In this document: positions 50,770-59,753 of the stretch, one piece after another
Layout: each line of letters starts with the position of its first letter
Numbering within the stretch: the stretch's first letter is position 1
The notes under the pieces: generated by a model
The model's input: the letters and a program-made list of their open reading frames with translations, nothing else
Told to the model about the DNA's origin: nothing
Database searches by the model: none
Made by a program: the position numbers and the translations under genes
Assembly: GCA_945874355.1 (NCBI GenBank)
Contig: CAMCGB010000002.1
Coordinates: 62,001-126,000, forward strand
Source: an uncultured Bacteroides sp.
GTDB taxonomy: Bacteria > Bacteroidota > Bacteroidia > Bacteroidales > UBA932
Direction: 5' to 3'
Length of the DNA stretch: 64,000 nucleotides

Positions 50770-51348
50770 TTAGAATTTTACTTCAAAATCAATATTCTTC
50801 TCCCCAAGCAGGCTGCCTTCAAATCGAAGCGTCTGCTCCGGGGGAAGGGCTCTTCTTTCCGAGAGCTCGATGCAGAGAATATCTCCTGTCCTCATCCAGG
50901 CAACTTCGCTCGCCTTACTGAGAGCAAGGTCCAGCTCCTGCATTGAAGGGCAATCGAAGCGGAACTCTTCCTTCTTGTCTTCTGCGCTCAGGCTCAATGA
51001 GAAACGGCACTCCGGAGTCCTCTCGGGGCTATATGAAGGAGTGGGGACGAGGCTGGTATGGTTGATGCAGCAGCCCTGGGCGAAAAGCTCCTGAAGGGTC
51101 AGAAGGTCGTCGTCCGGGCCATACAGACGGGGATAGAGGAGCACCCCGCTCCCGATTGCATCATAGTACCTGTGGGCAAAGCGGGGAGAGACAAACCTTC
51201 CGCTCCTGCTAATTTTCAGACTGAACACAGGGCACCAGTCCATCTTTTTTACAAAAGAGGGAACGTACATATCCTCGTTGTTCCTTTTCCAAGTCGTATC
51301 GGGCCGTACCAGAACGTGCTCCGAAAAAGTCTTGACAAGAATGTTCAT
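50770..51348 (-). CDS. FAH-fold protein with lost active-site residues
   Basis: 192 residues. The order and spacing of blocks follow a short Bacteroidota fumarylacetoacetate hydrolase-fold enzyme: VRPDTTWKRNNEDMYVPSF (normally MKPDTALLRNNKPFYxPDF), SRSGRFVSPRFAHRYYDAIG (normally LGKNIxxRFAHRYYDEIG), GDILCIELS (normally GDLIFTGTP) and FEGSLLGEKNIDFEVKF (LEGYLEGEKLLDFxIK). The metal-ligand ExE block (HYExEVVV) is WCPVFSLKI here and the later FTARD Asp block is LLYPR. It therefore appears to be a non-catalytic member; alignments were done by eye from memory of the family. Role unknown. Confidence 0.6.
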   Translation of the reverse strand: MNILVKTFSEHVLVRPDTTWKRNNEDMYVPSFVKKMDWCPVFSLKISRSGRFVSPRFAHRYYDAIGSGVLLYPRLYGPDDDLLTLQELFAQGCCINHTSLVPTPSYSPERTPECRFSLSLSAEDKKEEFRFDCPSMQELDLALSKASEVAWMRTGDILCIELSERRALPPEQTLRFEGSLLGEKNIDFEVKF

Positions 51349-51363
51349 CTCCAGATCCTCAGA

Positions 51364-52236
51364 TCAGAACTTTTTGGTGTTGAACTTGTCCTGCAGGCCC
51401 CTCAGCTGCTCTTCCGAAGCGGGGGTGGAGAGCCTTTCGCGGCGGTACTTTTCGGCCAGGGCTTCGAACTGGGCCTTGGTGTCGAGAGTGAATGAGCCGT
51501 TCTTGATCCAGGCAAAATACGAAGGCTCGCTGAAATAAACGTCGCGCGCCTTGCGTCCCTTGTGTTTGCCGAAATTGATGACCTCTTCCCCCTTCTCGTC
51601 GTAAATGAGAGTACCGCTGAAATCCACATATTTCTTGGGCACAAAGCTCGAAAGCGCCTTGACGTCGTTCTTGAGAGTGTCGTAACGGTCCAGCTGGGCC
51701 TTCAGGACTTCATAGGTGGCGACGGTATCGGCCTCGGCCGTATGGGCGTTGTCGAAGTCCTCGCCGCCGCAGTAGAAGCGGTAAGCCGCCTTGAGGTTGC
51801 GGGGCTCCATCGCGTGGAAGATGTTCTGCACATCCACCAGCAGGGGCGAGTGCAGGTCCACATTGACCTTCTTGCCGGCCAGCTTCACCCTCTCGAACTC
51901 CTCGCTGAGCATCGGAAGGTCGAACTTGACGGCATTGAAGCCGGACAGGTCACTGTTCTCAAGCCACTCTGCCACCTCCTCAGCCACATCGTAAAAGGTG
52001 GGGCAGTTCGTGAGCATATCGTCAGTGATGCCGTTCACCTTGCTCGCCTCCGGGCTGATGGGCCTCTGGCAAGCATTGATATAATCCCAAGGCTTTATCT
52101 TCCAAGTCTTTATGCGACTCTCGCCGCCCGGGAAGACTTTCACGAAACTCAGTTCTATTATAGAGTCCGCAGGAATATTGAGCCCCGTACTTTCGATGTC
52201 GAAAAAAAGCAGGGGTCTTTCGAGATTCAGTTCCAT
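51364..52236 (-). CDS. DnaQ-like 3'-5' exonuclease
   Basis: 290 residues. The DEDDh exonuclease residues are visible: FDIESTGLN (D and E), SGFNAVKFDLPML (Asp) and NAHTAEADTVATYEVL (His and Asp). The C-terminal 80 residues (VINFGKHKGRKARDVYFSEP) form the small domain typical of Bacteroidota PolC-like exonucleases. It likely proofreads or repairs DNA ends. Its gene follows dnaN by 15 bases, a pairing I know from Bacteroides genomes. Confidence 0.93.
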   Translation of the reverse strand: MELNLERPLLFFDIESTGLNIPADSIIELSFVKVFPGGESRIKTWKIKPWDYINACQRPISPEASKVNGITDDMLTNCPTFYDVAEEVAEWLENSDLSGFNAVKFDLPMLSEEFERVKLAGKKVNVDLHSPLLVDVQNIFHAMEPRNLKAAYRFYCGGEDFDNAHTAEADTVATYEVLKAQLDRYDTLKNDVKALSSFVPKKYVDFSGTLIYDEKGEEVINFGKHKGRKARDVYFSEPSYFAWIKNGSFTLDTKAQFEALAEKYRRERLSTPASEEQLRGLQDKFNTKKF

Positions 52237-52251
52237 CTTGCTTGAAAATGA

Positions 52252-53373
52252 TTATGAAACCATAATAGGCATCAGTATGCCGCAGATCCTGCCGCTTTCC
52301 TCTTCTTCCTCGGCGGGTACAATGAGAGCGGCCCTGCGCGCATCGGCGAACTTGATGACCAGATTGCCGCAGCTCATATTGCTCAGAATATCAATAAGGA
52401 AAGAAGACTTGAAGCCTATGCTCAGGCTCTCTCCGTTGTAGTCGCACTCAATCTTCTCGTAGGCGGCAAGCGCGAAGCCCAGGTCCTGGGCGCTGAGCTC
52501 GAGCTGGCCTTCGCTGAGGTCGAACTTGATGTGGTTCGAAGCCTTGTTGGCGCACACTGCAACTCGCTTGGCGGTATTGAGCAGCTGGAGACGGTCTATG
52601 TGGAGAATGTTCGAATTGTTCTGGGGAATCACGCGGCGGTAGTCGGGGAACTTGCCCACAATCAGGCGGCAGACCATCATAGTCTCGTCCATCGTGAAGA
52701 CTACTGTGCTGGAATCGAAGTTTATCTGCACCATTGCCTCGCTGCGGTCCAGAAGACCCTTAAGCACAGAAGCGGCCTTCTTGTGCAGGATGAAAGAGCA
52801 CTTCTGCTCCACGCTAGCCTTGTCGGTAGTGTAGCAGATGAGCTTGTGCGAGTCGGAAGCCACGAGAGTGGTGCTATCCAGGTCCATATCGAAGAAAATA
52901 CCGTTCATCGCAGGGCGGATCTCATCGTCCGAGGTGGCGTACACCGTGGAGCTGATGCCCTCGCAGAGCACCTGGGCGGGGAAAGCGGCCTTGATGGCAT
53001 CATCTCCCGCACCCTTAATCTCGGGATAGTCCGCAGCAGGGAAGTAGGGAAGGGAAGAGTTGCCGTTCACCCAGAGGCACTCGAAAGACCCGTCAGAGGT
53101 GGTCTTGATGGTGATAGGCTGGTCGGGAAGCGACTTCAGAAGGTCGGTAATCTGCCTTGCAGGCACTGCCATGCTTCCATCCTCTCCGCCTTCCTGCACG
53201 GGAACGCAAGTACGAAGGGTCAACTCCTGGTCGGAAGCTGTAATTTCCAGAGTCTCGCCCCTGAGGACGAAAAGGAAGTTTTCCAGTATAGGTAGGGCTG
53301 TCTTGGCCGGAATGGCCTTGGACACGTCCAGGATGCCTTTCAGAAGGCTGGCGCTAGATACATTGAATTCCAT
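52252..53373 (-). CDS. dnaN: DNA polymerase III subunit beta (sliding clamp)
   Basis: 373 residues, normal length, with the three repeated clamp domains. The start MEFNVSSASLLKGILDVSKA and the end ICGILMPIMVS (the usual MPMRL-type C-terminus) match DnaN. It is a dimeric ring that tethers polymerase to DNA. It opens an operon with an exonuclease, an FAH-like protein and nhaA. Confidence 0.97.
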   Translation of the reverse strand: MEFNVSSASLLKGILDVSKAIPAKTALPILENFLFVLRGETLEITASDQELTLRTCVPVQEGGEDGSMAVPARQITDLLKSLPDQPITIKTTSDGSFECLWVNGNSSLPYFPAADYPEIKGAGDDAIKAAFPAQVLCEGISSTVYATSDDEIRPAMNGIFFDMDLDSTTLVASDSHKLICYTTDKASVEQKCSFILHKKAASVLKGLLDRSEAMVQINFDSSTVVFTMDETMMVCRLIVGKFPDYRRVIPQNNSNILHIDRLQLLNTAKRVAVCANKASNHIKFDLSEGQLELSAQDLGFALAAYEKIECDYNGESLSIGFKSSFLIDILSNMSCGNLVIKFADARRAALIVPAEEEEESGRICGILMPIMVS

Positions 53374-53468
53374 ATATTGTTCTTTACTTTACTCTCTCGG
53401 CCCCGGGCTCCGATTCATTTCCTGCCACCTCTGTTTGCTCTCCCACAGAGCTCCGGTCTTCAAGGATA

Positions 53469-53476
53469 CAAATATA
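53469..53476 (-). promoter_or_regulatory. Promoter -7 element for the dnaN operon
   Basis: TATATTTG on minus, about 95 bases before the ATG at 53373. No -33 TTTG. Confidence 0.45.
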
Positions 53477-53567
53477 GTAATTATTTCCCGGATTGTGGCA
53501 TATTATTTGACCTATATATGTCGCTTTTCCGAAAATGAAGCACGATAAACAATTAACAAACAAGTAT

Positions 53568-54980
53568 ATGAAACGCAATGTAATTACAGTATTGGTATCA
53601 GTGGCAATCAGCGCCCTGACCGCTTTCGGCATAGTAAAGGCCACTCCGGCTCCCAAGGTTCCGGAATCTGTTTATAATTATGACTCAACGTCAGGTAGGA
53701 CTGTCAATCTGTCACTTTCCGACTATCCAGACTTCACCTTCGCCGCAGAGAATGCAGTGGACGCCGTAGTTTATGTCCAGGTCACAGTCAAATCCCGCCA
53801 GCAGCAGTACATCGACCCCTTCTTCCGCTTCTTCTTCGGCGATGAGGGACAGGCTCCCGAGCGTACCCAGCAGGGCAGCGGTTCCGGAGTAATCATCCGC
53901 GAGGACGGCTACATCGTTACCAACAACCACGTCGTGGCCAACGCCACCTCAGTGCAGGTGACCCTGAACAACAACAAAACTTACGACGCCACCATCATAG
54001 GCACCGACCCTGCAACCGACGTCGCACTGATCAAAATCGAGGAAAAGGGCTTGCCCGTGCTCGAGTTCGCTGACTCTGACAAACTGAGGCTCGGCGAGTG
54101 GGTGCTCGCAATCGGAAGCCCTCTCGGAGCCGAACTCCGCTCTACCATCACCGCAGGTATTGTCAGCGCAAAGGGCCGCTCAATGCCGAATTACAACGGA
54201 GAGTTCAAAATCGAATCCTTCATCCAGACCGATGCCGCCGTCAACCCCGGCAACTCAGGCGGAGCCCTTGTCAACAAGGCCGGCCAGCTGGTGGGTATCA
54301 ACACTGCCATCGTATCTACAACAGGCTCATACACAGGATATTCCTTCGCCGTTCCTTCAAACATCGTGAAGAAAATCGTCTCTGACCTCATCGACTTCGG
54401 ATCAGTCAAGAGAGCAAAGCTCGGAGTGACAATGAGTGCGATTGACGACAAACTTGCAAAAGAATTGAAACTTTCTTCGCTCGAAGGCGTATATATTAAC
54501 GAAGTAGTCAAGGGCGGAGCCGCAGACCTTGCCGGCATCAAGAAGGGCGATGTGATTACATCCATCGATTCAACTGCAATCAAGAGTCCTTCCATCCTGC
54601 AGGAGAAGGTGAACAGCTTCCATCCCGGAGACAAGGCCCAGATCAGCTTTATCCGCGAGGGCAAGGCCCACAGTGCAGAGGTTGAATTCCAGGACGGCTC
54701 ACAGTCAAACGGAACAGTTGCAGAGGACGGCACCGTACTCTTCTACGGAGCAAGCCTCAAGGCAGTCGAAAAGGGTGTCGAGATAGTGTCTGCAGGTGAC
54801 GGCAAAGTCGCAAAGGCAGGCGGTCAGGACGGATTCATCATCCTCTATGTGAACGACCAGAAGGTGAAGACTCCCCAGGATGTGATCGACATCGCGAAGA
54901 AGAGCAAGCGCAGCATCTTCATTGAGGGCATCACAGCTACCGGCAGACCCGGCTACTTCGGATTCGGTAAGGACGAATAG
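53568..54980 (+). CDS. HtrA/DegP-type periplasmic serine protease
   Basis: 470 residues from the ATG at 53568 (MKRNVITVLVSVAISALTAF, a signal or anchor); an ATG at 53535 adds only a polar stretch. The catalytic triad is seen as His in VTNNHVVANA, Asp in DPATDVALIKI and Ser in NPGNSGGALVN. Two PDZ domains follow (VYINEVVKGGAADLAGIKKG and the C-terminal DGFIILYVNDQKVKTPQDV). It degrades or refolds damaged envelope proteins. A strong terminator-like hairpin separates it from rpoD. Confidence 0.95.
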   Translation: MKRNVITVLVSVAISALTAFGIVKATPAPKVPESVYNYDSTSGRTVNLSLSDYPDFTFAAENAVDAVVYVQVTVKSRQQQYIDPFFRFFFGDEGQAPERTQQGSGSGVIIREDGYIVTNNHVVANATSVQVTLNNNKTYDATIIGTDPATDVALIKIEEKGLPVLEFADSDKLRLGEWVLAIGSPLGAELRSTITAGIVSAKGRSMPNYNGEFKIESFIQTDAAVNPGNSGGALVNKAGQLVGINTAIVSTTGSYTGYSFAVPSNIVKKIVSDLIDFGSVKRAKLGVTMSAIDDKLAKELKLSSLEGVYINEVVKGGAADLAGIKKGDVITSIDSTAIKSPSILQEKVNSFHPGDKAQISFIREGKAHSAEVEFQDGSQSNGTVAEDGTVLFYGASLKAVEKGVEIVSAGDGKVAKAGGQDGFIILYVNDQKVKTPQDVIDIAKKSKRSIFIEGITATGRPGYFGFGKDE

Positions 54981-55004
54981 TCATCCGTCGGGTAGCACAA
55001 TGTA

Positions 55005-55048
55005 CAATCGCGACCGGATGAAGACCGGTCGCGATTGATTTTTTATTT
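55005..55048 (+). terminator. Strong hairpin between the protease gene and rpoD
   Basis: A perfect 13-base stem (CAATCGCGACCGG at 55005-55017 with its complement at 55025-55037), 7-base loop, then ATTTTTTATTT. It ends only 17 bases before the rpoD ATG at 55055. Confidence 0.85.
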
Positions 55049-55054
55049 AAGATA

Positions 55055-55915
55055 ATGAGACAGTTAAAGATTACAAAATCCATCACCAACCGAGAGAGTG
55101 CATCTCTGGACAAGTACCTTCAGGAGATAGGCCGCGAGGAGCTGGTGTCACCGGAAGAGGAAGTTGAACTCGCCCAGCGCATACGCAAAGGAGACCAGGA
55201 GGCGCTTGAAAAGCTCACAAGAGCCAATCTGCGCTTCGTCGTGTCGGTTGCCAAGCAGTACCAGAACCAGGGTCTGAGCCTTCCCGACCTCATCAACGAG
55301 GGTAACCTTGGGCTCATCAAGGCCGCTGAAAAGTTCGATGAGACCCGCGGATTCAAGTTCATCTCTTACGCCGTGTGGTGGATACGCCAGAGCATACTCC
55401 AGGCTCTTGCCGAGCAGAGCCGCATCGTGCGTCTGCCCCTGAACCAGGTAGGAAGCCTGAACAGGATCAACAAGGCTCTGGGTAAGTTCGAGCAGGAGAA
55501 CGAAAGGCAGCCTTCCACCGAGGAGCTGGCCGAGATGATTGATATCCCCAAAGACAAGATTGCCGATACCCTCAGGGTGTCAGGCCGCCACGTCAGTGTG
55601 GATGCCCCCTTCGTCGAAGGTGAGGACAACTCCCTGCTGGACGTGCTTCCCAACGACGACTCTCCTTCAGCCGACAGGGGTCTCACCAACGAGAGTCTCA
55701 GCACCGAAATCGAGCGTGCGCTCCAGATTCTGACCGTGCGTGAGAGGGAGATCATCAAATCCTTCTTTGGCATCGGATGCCAGGAGATGACCCTCGAAGA
55801 GATAGGCGAGAGGCTTGACCTCACCAGGGAGCGTGTGCGTCAGATTAAGGAGAAGGCCATACGCAAACTCAAAAAACCTGCGGCCAGCAAGCTGCTCAAA
55901 ACTTACCTAGGATAA
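55055..55915 (+). CDS. rpoD: Primary RNA polymerase sigma factor (RpoD/SigA)
   Basis: 286 residues, the short form typical of Bacteroidota without region 1.1 and the large non-conserved insert. Regions seen: 1.2 ([20 protein letters not shown]), 2 ([52 protein letters not shown]), 3 and 4 ([36 protein letters not shown]). It directs RNA polymerase to TTTG/TAnnTTTG promoters, many of which are visible in this window. The stop shares a base with the argS start (TAATG). Confidence 0.97.
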   Translation: MRQLKITKSITNRESASLDKYLQEIGREELVSPEEEVELAQRIRKGDQEALEKLTRANLRFVVSVAKQYQNQGLSLPDLINEGNLGLIKAAEKFDETRGFKFISYAVWWIRQSILQALAEQSRIVRLPLNQVGSLNRINKALGKFEQENERQPSTEELAEMIDIPKDKIADTLRVSGRHVSVDAPFVEGEDNSLLDVLPNDDSPSADRGLTNESLSTEIERALQILTVREREIIKSFFGIGCQEMTLEEIGERLDLTRERVRQIKEKAIRKLKKPAASKLLKTYLG

Positions 55916-57645
55916 TGTACGCAGAAGAGTTCATTGCCTTGAAGGCCTCAGAGGCACTCAAGGCCCTGTATGGAGCCGAGATAGACCCTTCTACCCTGCA
56001 GGTTCCCGCCACCCGCAAGGAATTTGAAGGAGACTACACCCTGTTGGTGTTCCCCCTTCTCAAGCTTACCCGCAAGGGTCCCGAGCAGAGCTGCGAGCAG
56101 ATAGGCTCCTATCTGGTATCCAACTGCCCGGAAATCAGCTCGTTCAATACCGTCAAAGGCTTCCTGAACCTGAGCCTTTCCAACACTTTCTGGGTTGAAA
56201 ATCTGCAGGAAGCGTCAACGAAGGACTTCTCTGCTCCCCTGAGCTCCACCGGCAGGAGGATAATGGTGGAGTTCTCCTCTCCCAACACCAACAAGCCCCT
56301 TCACCTCGGGCACGTGCGCAACAACCTCCTCGGAGCATCGGTGTCGAACCTGCTCAAGGCTGCGGGCAACGAAGTCATCAAGACCACCCTGGTCAACGAC
56401 AGGGGAGTGCATATCTGCAAATCGATGTATGCCTGGCAGCAGAGGTTCAACGGCGCAACCCCTGAGTCCAGCGGCAAGAAGGGCGACCATCTTGTGGGCG
56501 ACTGCTATGTGGAGTTCGCGAAGATGGAAAAGGAAGACCCTTCAGTGATGGAGAAGGTCCACGAGATGCTCGTCAAGTGGGAAGAGGGCGACCCCGAAGT
56601 CAGAAAGCTTTGGGAGATGATGAACTCCTGGGTGTTCGAAGGCTTCGAGCAGACCTACAAGGCCCTCGGCATCACTTTCGACAAAACTTACTACGAGCAC
56701 GACACCTATCTGCTTGGTAAAGAGCTGGTGCAGAGGGGATTGGATATGGGAGTGTTCGTCAAGGACCCCGACGGTTCGGTGTGGTGCGACCTCACTGCCG
56801 ACGGCCTTGACCGCAAGCTTCTGCTCCGCTCCGACGGCACCTCGGTATATATCACCCAGGACCTCGGTACTGCCGAAAGGCGCTTCAGCGAGTACAAGCT
56901 CGACTCCCACATCTATGTGGTGGGCGACGAGCAGAACTACCATTTCCAGGTGCTCAAGCTCATACTCAAGAAATTGGGCTTCGACTGGGCCGACCAGATA
57001 TACCACCTCTCCTACGGAATGGTGGAGCTCCCGGAAGGCAAGATGAAGTCCCGCGAAGGCACCGTAGTGGACGCCGACGACCTGATCGAGAAGATGTATC
57101 AGGAGGCCCGCGAAAGCTCCGAGGAGAGCGGAAAGCTCGAGGATATGAGCCCCGAAGAGAAGGACAGGCTCTATTCGATGATAGGGCTCGGAGCTCTCAA
57201 GTACTTCATACTCAAGGTGGACCCCAAGAAGAAGATGCTCTTCAACCCCAAGGAGTCCATAGATTTCAACGGCAATACCGGACCTTTCATCCAGTATACC
57301 CACGCGCGTATCTGCTCAATTCTGAGAAAGGCCGCCGAGAAGGGATTGAAGCCTGAAGTGTCTGCCGAAGTGTCCCTGAGTCCCAAGGAGATACGTCTTG
57401 TAAAGCTCCTGCAGAGCTATCCCAGGAAAGTAAAGGAGGCAGCCGATGCGCTCTCTCCCGCCCTGGTCGCAAACTACTGCTACGAGCTCTCCAAGGAGTT
57501 CAACCAGTACTATCACGACACTCCCATCCTAAAGGAAAGCAGTGCCCCGCTGCTCTGCTCTAGGCTCGCTCTTATTTCTGCGATAGCCGCAGTGCTTCGC
57601 GGCGCAATGAACATACTTGGCATTGAACTCCCCGACAGAATGTAA
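55915..57645 (+). CDS. argS: Arginine--tRNA ligase
   Basis: 576 residues of a class I synthetase. The HIGH-like motif is in SSPNTNKPLHLGHVRNNLLG, the KMSK-like signature is GKMKSREGTVV, and the DALR anticodon domain is at the C-terminus (FIQYTHARICSILRKAAEKG). It charges tRNA-Arg. The gene overlaps rpoD by a base, and its end overlaps the start of the radical SAM gene by up to 29 bases. Confidence 0.97.
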   Translation: MYAEEFIALKASEALKALYGAEIDPSTLQVPATRKEFEGDYTLLVFPLLKLTRKGPEQSCEQIGSYLVSNCPEISSFNTVKGFLNLSLSNTFWVENLQEASTKDFSAPLSSTGRRIMVEFSSPNTNKPLHLGHVRNNLLGASVSNLLKAAGNEVIKTTLVNDRGVHICKSMYAWQQRFNGATPESSGKKGDHLVGDCYVEFAKMEKEDPSVMEKVHEMLVKWEEGDPEVRKLWEMMNSWVFEGFEQTYKALGITFDKTYYEHDTYLLGKELVQRGLDMGVFVKDPDGSVWCDLTADGLDRKLLLRSDGTSVYITQDLGTAERRFSEYKLDSHIYVVGDEQNYHFQVLKLILKKLGFDWADQIYHLSYGMVELPEGKMKSREGTVVDADDLIEKMYQEARESSEESGKLEDMSPEEKDRLYSMIGLGALKYFILKVDPKKKMLFNPKESIDFNGNTGPFIQYTHARICSILRKAAEKGLKPEVSAEVSLSPKEIRLVKLLQSYPRKVKEAADALSPALVANYCYELSKEFNQYYHDTPILKESSAPLLCSRLALISAIAAVLRGAMNILGIELPDRM

Positions 57646-59350
57646 CATACCCACCTCCGTCAAGGAGGTCGAAAAGCTCGGTTGGGACTACATTGACGTC
57701 ATCCTGGTCACAGGCGACGCCTTTGTGGACCATCCGAGCTTCGGTACAGCCTGCATAGCACGCTACCTCCAGAAGGCGGGCTACAGGGTGGCAGTCGTAC
57801 CCCAGCCCAACTGGAGGGACGATTTGAGGGATTTCCGCAAGCTGGGCGCACCGCGTCTGTACTTCGGAGTGAACGCCGGTGCGATGGACTCAATGGTGAA
57901 CCACTACACCGCCGCCCGAAGGCTCAGGCACAACGACGCCTACACCCCCGAAGGCCGTTTCGGAGCCCGTCCCGACAGGGCCGTCACCGTCTATACCCGC
58001 ATCCTCAAACAGCTCTGGCCTGAGGTTCCCGTAGTGATAGGCGGGGTGGAGGCTTCGCTTCGCAGACTTACACACTACGACTATTGGGACGACTGCCTGA
58101 TGCCTTCGATACTCGTCGACAGCGGCGCCGACTACCTGTGCTACGGAATGGGCGAGAGGACTATGCTCGAGCTGACCAGGGCCTTCGAAAAGAGGCAGAA
58201 GCGCTCGGACATCGAAAAGATAGCCCAGATTGCCTTTCTGCGCAGCGGCAGGCCCAAAGACCCTGATGCTCTGGTGCTCAGCAGTTTCGAGGAGTGCAAA
58301 AAGAACCCCGTCTGCTTTGCAAAGAACTTCCATCTGATTGAGACTCAGGCTAATATGCTTCATCCTCAGACCATCATAGAACCCGTCGGGGATGGCTATG
58401 TGCAGGTGAACCCTCCGCTTCCTCCCGCCAGCGAGCAGGAGATGGATTCGTTCTGGGACCTCCCCTTTACCAAGCGGCCCCATCCGCGCTACAAAGGCAA
58501 GAGGATTCCGGCCTACGATATGATCAAGGACTCGATAATCACCCACCGCGGGTGTTTCGGTGGCTGCAATTTCTGCACTATCGCCGCCCATCAGGGCAAA
58601 TTCATCCAGTCCCGCTCAGAAGACTCCATCGTCAGGGAAGTCAATGCCCTGACCCGGATGGAAGAGTTCAAGGGGAACATCTCCGACCTCGGAGCCCCGA
58701 CTGCCAATATGTACGGAATGAGGGGAAAGGACCCTTCAAAGTGTGCGGTATGCCGGCGCAAATCCTGCCTCTACCCATCTCCCTGCCCCAATATGGACCG
58801 CAGCCACAAACGGGTTCTGGGCCTGTATAAGGCCGTGGATGCAGTCAAGGGTGTACGGCACTCTTACATAGGCAGCGGCATACGCTACGACCTCTTCCTG
58901 GACGAAAACGGCTTCGTGGACGAAAGCGGAAGGGAGTATCTGCGCGAGCTCATACTCCGCCACACCAGCGGCAGGCTCAAAGTCGCCCCGGAGCACACAC
59001 AGGACAATGTACTCTCATATATGGCCAAGCCTTCGTTCAAGCTCTTCAGGCGCCTCCGCAAGGAGTTTGACCGCATAAATGCCGAGAACGGGACCCATAT
59101 AGAACTCGTGCCCTATTTCATATCTTCGCATCCCGGATGCAAGCTCGAGGATATGCGCGCGCTTGCCGCCGAACCCTGTCTCAAGGGGATATGGATGGAG
59201 CAGGTCCAGGACTTTATGCCCACCCCGATGACCACCTCATCAGTGATGTTCTACACTGGTTTGGACCCCAAAAACCTGAAAAGAGTCTTCGTAGAGCGAA
59301 ATCCTCAGAGAAAAAGAGAGCAAAAGGCTTTATTTTTTACAAAAAAGTAG
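57617..59350 (+). CDS. YgiQ-family radical SAM protein (TTG start)
   Basis: 577 residues from TTG at 57617 (or the TTG at 57623). No ATG occurs in frame until about residue 90, and the conserved segment (TSVKEVEKLGWDYIDVILVT) begins near residue 13, so a non-ATG start inside argS is required. The radical SAM cluster motif is HRGCFGGCNFCTIAAHQGKF (CxxxCxxC), and CAVCRRKSCLYPSPC follows. The function of YgiQ proteins is not established. Homologues usually begin with a short MKEY-like lead to the same block. Confidence 0.88.
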   Translation: MALNSPTECNIPTSVKEVEKLGWDYIDVILVTGDAFVDHPSFGTACIARYLQKAGYRVAVVPQPNWRDDLRDFRKLGAPRLYFGVNAGAMDSMVNHYTAARRLRHNDAYTPEGRFGARPDRAVTVYTRILKQLWPEVPVVIGGVEASLRRLTHYDYWDDCLMPSILVDSGADYLCYGMGERTMLELTRAFEKRQKRSDIEKIAQIAFLRSGRPKDPDALVLSSFEECKKNPVCFAKNFHLIETQANMLHPQTIIEPVGDGYVQVNPPLPPASEQEMDSFWDLPFTKRPHPRYKGKRIPAYDMIKDSIITHRGCFGGCNFCTIAAHQGKFIQSRSEDSIVREVNALTRMEEFKGNISDLGAPTANMYGMRGKDPSKCAVCRRKSCLYPSPCPNMDRSHKRVLGLYKAVDAVKGVRHSYIGSGIRYDLFLDENGFVDESGREYLRELILRHTSGRLKVAPEHTQDNVLSYMAKPSFKLFRRLRKEFDRINAENGTHIELVPYFISSHPGCKLEDMRALAAEPCLKGIWMEQVQDFMPTPMTTSSVMFYTGLDPKNLKRVFVERNPQRKREQKALFFTKK

Positions 59351-59378
59351 TATACTTGCAGTCCAATTCAGAATTGCT

Positions 59379-59753
59379 ATGGCACAAGACAATAAAAAAC
59401 GACACATCATCAGCTATGAGAATATGCCTCGTGAGCTTGCCGAGGCCTTTGCTCTCAAGTATCCCAAGGGATTCAGTGACTATCTTCCCGATCTTACCAG
59501 GTACACCAAGCCGGACGGAACCCCTTTCTATGCCGTTTTGATCGAGCTCCCGGAAGATATTTACCTCGTAAAGATAAAAGTCGACATCGATGACCGTGAC
59601 GACATCGAAAGATGGCTTGAAGGAGAAGAGGAGGAGGAGACCGAGCAGGTTGCAGGAACCAGCGGAGTAGGCTCCGACGATTCAGGCCCCCTGCCTGACG
59701 ACAACATCTCCCAGTACGGTTCAGACGACGATTCGTCGGATGCGGGTGAATAA
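59379..59753 (+). CDS. Small acidic protein, conserved in Bacteroidota
   Basis: 124 residues (MAQDNKKRHIISYENMPREL). The first ~80 residues form a compact domain with KKRHIISYENMPRELAEAFA and a VLIELPEDIYLVKIKVDIDD strand pair; the last 45 are almost all Asp, Glu, Ser and Gly. I recognise it only as a conserved hypothetical of the phylum. It overlaps the ClC channel gene by 14 bases, which suggests coupled translation. Confidence 0.7.
   Translation: MAQDNKKRHIISYENMPRELAEAFALKYPKGFSDYLPDLTRYTKPDGTPFYAVLIELPEDIYLVKIKVDIDDRDDIERWLEGEEEEETEQVAGTSGVGSDDSGPLPDDNISQYGSDDDSSDAGE

Noticed and set aside
49803..50921. A 372-codon plus-strand frame
   Set aside because: Antisense to nhaA and the FAH-like gene, His/Arg-rich and without recognisable motifs.
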